From Amoebophrya sp. A120 (lineage: Eukaryota > Sar > Dinophyceae > Syndiniales > Amoebophryaceae): a stretch of 52,198 bases of DNA. Under the pieces are notes generated by a model. It did no database searches. It saw nothing but the letters and a program-made list of their open reading frames with translations, and was not told the DNA's origin. Position numbers and translations under genes: made by a program. The stretch lies in NCBI GenBank assembly GCA_905178155.1, contig CAJINV010000029.1, positions 9,911 to 62,108 of the forward strand, written 5' to 3'. Positions 44,701 to 52,198 of the stretch are shown here, in pieces; positions within the stretch are counted from its first letter, which is position 1; the number at the start of each line of letters is the position of its first letter.

Positions 44701-47700
44701 GTACTAGCTTGGTCCGAAAGTTTGCTGCTTTTTCCAGAACCAGTTGAGAATGGTGCTGTGCTTCTTGTCCACGCGCTTTGTATGCCAGTCTCGACTTTGG
44801 TCGACAGCGGTGAAGACAAGTCCTCGCTCGACAGGTTTAGTTGCGAAGAGCTGTTTTGTAAAGATGAAGAATCGCCTTCGCCGGAACAACCTGATAATGC
44901 CAGACAGTCGACGCCGTGAGTAGTTGTAAAATTCCGCCGGCCAACATGCGCGTCCTCAACAATTGCACCTTCCCCGCGACCAACATCCGTATTTTCAGGC
45001 AGCGCTCCAACGATCATTTCGCAATCGGGAACGAAACTGCTTCTCGCAGTACCACCACTGACCGCCGAGGCAGAAGTAGTTTTCGACCTGTTTCTAGTAC
45101 TATCGCCGCTGCTCTTGGAGTCGTGTAGTAGTTCCGTGTCATCGCCGGCTAACACGAAGGTGAAAGCGGAAGTGGTTCATCTCATTGGTTTACTGTAGTT
45201 GTTTTTGATGCCCGAATTAGAAAGAGCGTCACCGTGGTAATCCCCATCGCGGACATCATCTCCTGTCCGAGGCCCCGTAGCGGTGGACAAAACATTATCA
45301 AGAAAACTGTTGTAGCCAGCACTGGCCCCCGTAGCAGTATCCTGTTTTTTCCCTCCTCCGCCCCACGCCTGTTTTCGCCGCTGCGTTCCGGTCTCTACTT
45401 TGGTTGAGCTCGGCGACAACGGAGAGTATGGAAAAAGTGAGAAAAAACGTAGTTCGCATATAGCATTACAGATTCAAAACACGACGGCTGCATCGTGGAA
45501 CCAGAAAGAGAAAACAATTTCAAAAACATCATTGTCATTATGGTACGTGACATGCACATTCTCCTAAACCGCATCAAAGCAAACAGGTTTTTTACCTTCT
45601 TAAACACGAGGAGTCGTCCCTGGAACTATCGCTTGAGGAAGAGGGCGACGACGCCGTGCCAACGGTAAAAACATCATTCCGCCCTGGTTTGCAACCGAAT
45701 AAACCGGCTTGCTCTGGTACAGCCTCCATCGCAAATCCGCTTACTGCAGAAGACTTCGAACCTGCGCGCACTCCAGTTGTATCATGGCCGACCTGCTGTT
45801 GTTGCAGAGATGAAGACGCCTCGATGTAGCTATGGTTTGGTGCGCTGTGTTGCGGAGCAGCCAACACGTTGAGTGAAAACAAAACTTCAAGCTCTCGTGC
45901 ATCTTCTCCCAGCCCCGGAATGGAGTTGCCCAAAAGTAGCTGGCTGGCCGCTTCTGCGCGCTGCGTTTCGGTGGATGAGCTCTCTGTTGCAGTACCTGAA
46001 GACGACGAAGAGGTGGTACCGCTAGAGGAACTCGAACTACCCAAAACACTGGAGCAAGAGCCGCTCGAAGTGTTCATTTTACCATCATGATCATTGTTCA
46101 TCCCAGCAGCGTATCAAGTGCAAAAATGTCTGGGTCTGGAAGAATTCATGTTTGTCATGCTTGTCTGGCATGACTCTTAAATCTGTCATGCACGTTACCC
46201 AAAAGCTCCGTTTTTCTGTGATGCAGAAGCGCAGTTTGTCATGCAGAATAGGCAACACCAAGGAGCTCAGACACTTATCATGCTGAGCCAGCATTTGTAG
46301 CCTCATCATGAGACGCCACCCAGCATCACAAGTGTCCAGACCCAGACATTTTTCCTTTTGATAGAGTGCTTTGGCTTTGGCTTTCCTCCCCCCACGCCGT
46401 CCCGACGCCGGAACCGGGGGCGAGTCGTATCATGCGCGGAGCAGGTTGTCGGAGCAGAGAGGAAACGGCTTTGGTTCGTTGTTGTTCCGCAGCTGGCTGC
46501 AACACCATCGCCGGATTCGTAGTTGATCTGCCGAGCGGCGGAAAAGAAGTAGAAGAAGAGGATCCTTGTTTTTGCAACTGACCAACATGATCATGCGCCG
46601 CTTTGTTACTGCGTGAAAACGCCTCGTCCTCGGAAAGCCAGCGAGGTTCTTGCGAAGACGACGACCCAGAGGTTGCTGCGGGGACGGCTAACAAGCTCGA
46701 ACCCAGCATGACACCGGAGTTGACAGATGTACCTGATATACATTGCAAATAAACCAAAAGTACCTGATAGTTTTGCTTGGAAAAATACAGAATATTTTAC
46801 ATATATGCAAAGTGCTGCAAAAAGGCAAGCAAAAACTCTAGTAAGAAGTGCTGATTTACCGTATATACAAACTAGATTTTGATGTCACGGAGTGTTGCAA
46901 CTACTACGATTCATGCCATGCAACTTGCACAGAGGATACCTTTATCGTGAAGAGATGAACCAACTTCACCAACAGTGGTCACACCTTCGCTTTGCGCCCT
47001 GCTTTTGGCCATCGGTGTATTTTCGGTAGCTTGATTCACCACGACCCCCCGCTCTTGCACAGCACCTCCTCGGATCCATGTCAACACGGGCGCTGGCCTT
47101 TTTGCCAACGACGCACTGCGGAAGGTCGGTGCCCGGGGTTGGTGGGTTGGGGCTCGGGGTTCGTAGATTTTTACTGTCGCTGGGCCAGAGCTCGACGCGG
47201 AAGTTGTTGTTTCAGGTCGTCGGGTTTGGTCTTGATCGCTTTCCTCCACCGTTCTAAAACCAAAGTCCGTTGTTCTCCTCACCTCTGTCCCGGTAGAAAG
47301 TGCCGACGCTGCAGATTTATTTTCAATTCTCCTCATTTGTTCTTCACCCTCGGAAGAAAAATCGGCACGACCGGAACAAGGTCCTAAACTAGCTGGATGC
47401 AGGAGCTCCGCCTCCTCCATCGGCGCGGCGTATAGTGTCGGCGTGACCAGTTGGGGATTAAAAGATGATAATGTCGCAGTAAAATTGGATGTGGGAACAC
47501 GAGTGGGTCTACTTGTTCTAGTTTGTGTTGCGTAAACCAAATTTCCCTGCTGTCGATTGGTAGGCGCCACGCCACCTCCCGAAGATCCCCCGCCGAAGAC
47601 CGCTTGCTGCGAAAATTGGACCTGAGAAAAAATAACCTGACTTTGATTCACATTCAATGACGTGGCTCCTAAAAAGTGATTTTCTCCGGCGCCAACGCCG

Positions 47701-48719
47701 CTTGGTAACGTCAAAGCCTCACCGTCACCCGTAGAAGTTGTTCCCCTCCTTTGTTGGTCCTGTTCAAGAAAACTCTCCTGCTGGCGGCCTGTGGTTCGAA
47801 AAATAATGCCGTGCTGTGGTGGAGAGCTCACGAGTTGCGAAGATGCGGTGGTGTTTTGGATCGTTCTGCCGATGTGGAAATTGTTTCCTGATTGTGCCGG
47901 TTGGGTAAAAAATCCCTCCACAGTACTAGTTGACCTTGTATGGTTTGCGTTTGTTCCAGCACGGTTAATAACTCCCAGAAAATTACTGTCACGTTCGCGC
48001 TCCTCCTCGCTTTCACCCCGTTGCAACATCGAAAGAACCATCTCACCTGTACGATTTTGATTTAATCCCCGCCGTTCTTCAAAATAACTCTCCGGTAGTG
48101 GTCCGCCAGTGGTTCTGGTTCGTCCTTGCTGTGGTAGTGGCGAGCTGAGTTGCGAAGATGCAGTGGTGCTGTTCTGGACCGTTCTTCTACCGATAAGTTC
48201 CTGATCATTTCCTAATTGAAATTGATGTCGAGCTGGTCGTTGAAAAACAAATCCGTCCGTGGTTTTTGTGGTTCTTCCATTCTTGTACTGGTGCTGGTGG
48301 TTTCCAACTCCAGTCAGGTTAGTAACTCCCAGAAATTTTCTCCCCAAAATGTAGTTGCCACCTGCTGTAGTAATTTCGCCATCACCTCCCGTCTGCTGGT
48401 TGTACAATAAAAACCCAGTAGCTGGTGCTCCTGGTCTTGTTCCGGAGCCAGGCGCTCCTACGGATGAAGTCGGTATTTGTGAAGTAGTGCGTGGCCCTTG
48501 TGTAGTTCTGGCGGAACTAGTTCTTTCTGCGTCTAACTCGCCGCGAGTTGAGCTCCCGGTTTGCGAGGCCCCCGCCGAGTTACTGGCGGCAGCGGCGCAG
48601 GTATAATTTTTCGCGAAATCGAAGTTGCAGCTCCACAGGAAGTGCAGCGGCAGGAAGAGGAGCTGCGGTCGTGGCGCCAAAAATAGAAAAACCGGAATAG
48701 AGGAACTACTACGCCACAT
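41708..48719 (-). CDS. G6: 1758-aa secreted-type low-complexity protein, 9 exons
   Basis: Exons 48719-46940, 46732-46364, 46106-45596, 45408-45194, 45148-43934, 43666-43600, 43328-42333, 42092-42050 and 41788-41708 total 5277 nt. Five introns are TIR elements; three (46733-46939, 45409-45595, 45149-45193) fit GT-AG. ATG 48719 begins a strong signal-peptide-like N-terminus (FLFLAPRPQLLFLPLHFLW, then CNF). Exon 1 is Gln/Asn/Gly/Thr-rich with repeated phrases such as TTGRQQESF and TTGGPLPES. Later blocks are STKVETG (twice, exons 4 and 5), GWIRGATDD, PSRAEREVALMLEFEKE and WARVGKRVLQPL, all paralogous to G4. The protein ends DPWLGA. It could be a surface or secreted protein; no enzymatic motif seen. 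Confidence 0.8.
41794..42049 (+). mobile_element. introner, family A2, last intron of G6
   Basis: TATGAAATGCAAAAATGTCT is mirrored by AGACATTTTTACAATCCATA. Perfect TGGAC duplication at 41789-41793 and 42050-42054. The X1 paralogue holds the empty site. Confidence 0.96.
42098..42332. mobile_element. introner, family G, in G6
   Basis: CTCAAACGTTACATTCTCAA mirrors TGATAATGTAACGCTTGAGA. Perfect AAGCT duplication. X1 shows the uninterrupted site. Confidence 0.96.
43334..43599 (+). mobile_element. introner, family A1, forward, in G6
   Basis: Family A ends, perfect TCGTC duplication. It lies in phase 2 of the Asp codon of GATDD. The G4 element 26906-27111 sits at the same site. Confidence 0.94.
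43672..43933 (-). mobile_element. introner, family A1, reverse, in G6
   Basis: Family A ends, perfect TGTCA duplication. The interior ACCAAACGCTGTCCACTTTT is the reverse complement of the 43334 copy, only one 67-nt exon away. Confidence 0.94.
45149..45193 (-). other. candidate 45-nt GT-AG intron of G6
   Basis: On the minus strand GTAAACC...GTGTTAG lies between TAC A and CC GGC. It removes an in-frame TGA at 45177-45179 without changing frame. If not spliced, G6 would be interrupted here. Confidence 0.55.
45409..45595 (-). other. GT-AG intron of G6
   Basis: Donor AGAAG|GTAAAAAAC, acceptor GTCGCCGAG|CTCAACC after a pyrimidine-rich tract. Phase 2 joins to complete AGC, then the STKVETG block. 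No TIR or target duplication. Confidence 0.65.
46112..46363 (-). mobile_element. introner, family A3, reverse, in G6
   Basis: The ends AAGTGCAAAAATGTCTGGGT and CAGACCCAGACATTTTTCCT are inverted. Flanks CAGCG/GAGTG have two mismatches. The interior is the reverse complement of 19701-19953. Confidence 0.88.
46733..46939 (-). other. GT-AG intron of G6
   Basis: Donor ATAAAG|GTATCC, acceptor ATATCAG|GTACATC after a T-rich stretch. Removing an element at 46737-46938 plus 5 nt gives the same protein, so an introner origin is not excluded, but there is no good TIR. Confidence 0.6.
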
Positions 48720-51700
48720 TATGAAAAAATCGCAACTTGTGGACAGAGCGGCTGGTATTGTTGTAAATTGGATTTTTGAAGATTTTTCAGCGGAATTGAA
48801 TCGTGTTCGTTGTGACGGGAGGTGCGGTCTTCTGTTCCGGTGAACAAAAGTCTGGCAAGTGGATGGAGTAGCAACGACGGTCCGACCGCTTTTAGCAAAG
48901 AACGACAGGCGTCGACGGCGTCAGCGGGCAGCGGTCGAGATTGCTACACTTGGTTTCCTTGACTTTTCTCCTAGTCGTGCTGGCGCGATACGTGAACGGG
49001 TATTCGAATATATTTGCAGTAGATTGATTTTCGCTTCTTTACATAGACGCCTGATCGTCGCATTTATGCTTTCGAAATTTCTTTTCACCCTAGGCAAGCA
49101 AATGGAATAGCAGGTCGTGTAGGTACACACAGAATCAAACGCAAAAACCACACCGGAAATGATTCGGAATCGGAACCAAAAGAGATGCGACGAATGTCTG
49201 AGACACAAAAAGCGATAAATATGGATCGGTAAATGAACACGATGCCCCAGCGGCGCGAAGCAATGCGAACAGAGTCACTGCATGCGGTAAAAGATAGACC
49301 TTCGGGCCAGGCGGCTGCCCGGGCTGTTGCCGGGGTGAACAGAGCGGAAACGGCCTGTCACGAAAGCGAAGCAAGCTCCCACAACAGGGGCAAACCGGGA
49401 GCCAGAATGCCAAACGCGGCCGGCTGGGCCTGGCAACACTGCCCTGGCCACGCCACACCGCCGGCAGGCCCTTTCAAAGCGCCGCGCCATCAGCAAGGGC
49501 AGCGCGCGCGCAAAAACACAAGGCGGGCTCCCCAAGTTTAACGGAGGAGCGTGCGGGCCACACCACCCCGGCGCCGAACGGGTGGGACCGCGTGGGACCC
49601 GACCGGGCGGTGTGGTTGCAAGCGGTGCGCGCCTGGGCGGGCGCGCGGGCGGGGGGGCGCCAGCCGGGGGGGCCATATGCGGCTGGCCGCCCCTCTAGGG
49701 GCGGGCAGGCAACACCACGACGGGGCGCCAGGCCTCCGCGTCTAAGTAATCCTGGCAAAGCCGGCGCGGGCCCGCCGCACGGCGGGGGGCCGGGGGGGGG
49801 GGGGGGGGGCGCTCGCTGCTTCGTGCTGCTGGTAGGTTTCGAGCCGCTTCGGCTTCGAGTGCGCTGGCGCGCCGAAGACAGAGCAGACAAACTCTGCAAA
49901 CGGCCGCCGGCAGCACAAAGTCCGCGGCAAGCCTCTGCGCCACCTCTGATTTTCCTCCGCCACCGAGGGGGGGCGCCCGCGCGCCCGGGGAGCGGCGGCG
50001 GAGCGGCCTGCGGCAGGCTGGCAGCGAGCGCAGTCGCCCGCCCGGCAAAAAGAGCCGCGCGCCCGGGCAAGGCCACAGGCGGCGCCCCCAGGAAGGCGCC
50101 GGCATGCTGGGCGCGAATAATCGCGCCCCCCGGCGCGCTCACGTGCTGCAAAGCAGCGCCCACCAAGAACAGCTGGCAGCGGCCGCGGCACATTGACCCC
50201 GGCACGGCTCCCAGAGACATACGGGGCGCCCGCGCTTTCAGGCGCCGGCCGCGTCGAAGCGCACCAACCAACCACATTCATGGGGCAAGCGGCCATACTT
50301 TCGCGGCGCCTACCTCATTGCGTGCAAGGCGATCGCCATGCCCTGCGCGGGGCCATACTTAGGCGGGCCCCCGCGACCCATACCACCCCCATGCGACTGC
50401 TTCAATTCCCAGAGACTTGCGGCCGAGCAACGTCACCACTGGCCCCCGTCAGCTTTGCCCGCAATTTTATTTGTGCCTTGGTCGCCGGCGCGTCTCGTTG
50501 AAGACGGGCAGAACCACCGCCCCCGGCGGGCCAACGGCGCACAGCACACGGCGCACACTTTGACCATCCCCAAGCCTTCCTCTGGCGATCGTGTGGCGGT
50601 CGCCACAATAGAAAAGCGCGGGACCAGCGCCAGCCCTCACTCTCGTCGTATAACGCCCAGCCTGGGCTCTGCATGTGCGCCCGCCGTCCATTCTGGCAGC
50701 GCCTTGGCGCCAAGACGGTCGCCGGCTGCGGAAGGGGCTCAGCAGCTTCCCTGTGGTCCGATCCAGTACTATTCGCGTGGGCGCTTTGTTTCACGTGTAG
50801 CCCTTTGCCAGTCGGTGTGGGCGAACAAGATCTTGTCCCTGACAAAATATCCGGGGAGGGATAGGAACACAAAATCCATAGGCAACTCCACCAGAGCCTC
50901 GTCTGCTGCTGATTTCCTCGCGTGTGCCACAGTCACAGTCTAGAAAATAATAAATGTGGTGCATTTATTGTGGTATGGAAATTTGAATTTCGATTCTGAG
51001 CGCACTGCAGTTCAATTTTTGTTCATTTTGCAACAGAAACAGTTCAACAAGTTCTCGAAAAAGAAGACTGTATATCATTATCTTTCGCCACTTAGAAGGG
51101 ACGAACCCATCGTCCGGGAAGTGGCGGTCTGGTAAGAACTTAATATCAACATATTGCTTTCTGGACCTTGGATGTTGTATTTTGCGGAAATGTAATTGTA
51201 GATGAGCGTCGAAGTGAGATGGTCAGAGTTCCTTCTTGTCTGATTGGTTTAAGATTACGTCAGGAAGTGGTCATTTTTGGTTGCTACTTTTATGGCCGGT
51301 AAAAAAGAAGAACTTAGTGAAACAAGAGCAACTACTGAGTCCATCGAGAACTAGTAGCTCACCTGCCATGACAGCAGTGCCAGTGTTCCCGAGGAAGAAG
51401 AAGATGTTTCTATTTCTGCCTGCTATCTTCCAAATATTTTATACGTCGTGATGAAGCTGCACTACCTGTACCACCTGTAGTCGAGTCGGTTTATGATGAG
51501 ATATGACGGTCCACGTAGCTGCGTTATTTCGCACCAGTTACAGTTGCTGCCAAGGGCTTTTATCAAAAAAAAAATCCCAGAAACAACCTGAATAGCTGCT
51601 CCGTCCGAGTACTTCTTGTGTGAACGAAATATTAATATAGGTCTCGGTCGTATAGCTTTGGAACTAAACTTTGGGAGAAGGTGGTCATGTCGCCGCTGCA

Positions 51701-52198
51701 CCGTCCCGACAAGCTGAAAAAGATAAAACAAGAACCTCCTACACATAGTACGGGAAAAAACATAAACACCACCTACCAGAGCGTAGGGGAAAATACCAAA
51801 TAGCAGCACCTGTAGAGCGAAGATTCTGTGTAGCGGAAATAAAGCACTGAAAGTTAAAACGGATAATTGCGAGAATAGGAAAACGTGGTAAAAAAGCGTA
51901 GAAAATTCTTGCAATGAGAAGAACAGTTTCTGCTTAACAGCTACAAGGCCGCAACTTATGTCGCGCAGTGGGAGGGTGAACGAGTGGACGGGGGGGAAAG
52001 AAAAACGCCAGAGGCGCAAGGGAGAAAATTTTTGACGCAGGGCGGGGCCAGGCATCTGCGCCCCTCTTGCTGAAAGAACGAAGGCGGAGCGCCATGGCGC
52101 CCGTGGTTCCCGTCGTTGTGCGAGCGCGAGGACCCCGCCCGCACTGGGCGCGCGTTTGCGTGGCGGCAAGCCTTAGGCCCAAGCAACAACGCAAAGCG
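48720..52198. other. upstream region of G6: GC islands and AT-rich spacer
   Basis: About 49215-50870 is strongly GC-rich, starting roughly 500 nt upstream of the G6 ATG. It contains an 18-nt G run at 49792-49809. About 50940-51950 is AT-rich. GC-rich sequence resumes from about 51960 to the window end. A minus-strand open frame (51462-52169, 235 codons, hydrophobic middle) is of uncertain reality. Confidence 0.5.
49792..49809. repeat. poly-G tract
   Basis: Eighteen consecutive G residues on the plus strand inside the GC island. It could form a quadruplex or be a sequencing artefact in length. Confidence 0.9.

Noticed and set aside
48540-48719. Assigning a function such as mucin or adhesin to G6 from its signal peptide and Ser/Thr richness
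   Set aside because: Composition alone does not identify a family; only possible secretion is supported.
49215-50870. rRNA or tRNA genes in GC islands
   Set aside because: I recognised no conserved rRNA segments or tRNA cloverleaf motifs by eye.

Overview
The window is eukaryotic nuclear DNA. Its genes are split by many introns, there are no ribosome binding sites or operons, and no tRNA or rRNA was recognised. The dominant feature is a large set of short terminal-inverted-repeat (TIR) elements that act as introns. That pattern is known for 'introner elements', including those of the parasitic dinoflagellate Amoebophrya. A syndinean dinoflagellate or related alveolate is therefore my best guess, but it rests on intron style alone.

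Layout: six complete genes lie head to tail on the minus strand. They are named here G1 (1729-34), G2 (15785-4421), G3 (22356-18105), G4 (32174-25676), G5 (36613-33153) and G6 (48719-41708). An intronless partial copy of the G6 3' end, X1, lies at 40414-39819. I rebuilt each gene by removing each element plus one copy of its 5-bp target duplication. In every gene the exon lengths then sum to a multiple of three and the frame stays open: G1 303 aa, G2 1837 aa (25 exons), G3 1178 aa, G4 about 1757 aa, G5 709 aa, G6 1758 aa. None matches a family I recognise. G2-G6 are Ser/Thr/Ala/Gly-rich low-complexity proteins, and most have a hydrophobic N-terminus. They share short conserved blocks (xxRVGxR, EFEKE, STKVETG, WxRGxxD, a C-terminal WLGA), so they look like a tandem family of fast-evolving secreted or surface proteins.

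Mobile part: I count 45 elements (150-325 bp); 44 are introns of these genes and one lies outside any coding region. They fall into about ten TIR families. Nearly all begin TAT and end ATA, and all carry repeated TTGTNATGC/GCATNACAA words. Of the flanking 5-bp duplications, 24 are perfect, 14 have one mismatch and 7 are eroded. Both orientations of the same subfamily are excised from minus-strand genes, and the ends are not GT-AG. A few ordinary short GT-AG introns (45-576 nt) coexist with them. Comparing X1 with G6 gives natural empty and filled sites for two elements.

Between genes: AT-rich spacers alternate with strongly GC-rich islands (about 22.54-24.33, 36.95-38.40, 40.44-41.34, 49.22-50.87 and from 51.96 kb), most of them just upstream of a gene start. 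One G4 intron carries a 13-bp minisatellite, a 92-bp tandem repeat and hairpins.
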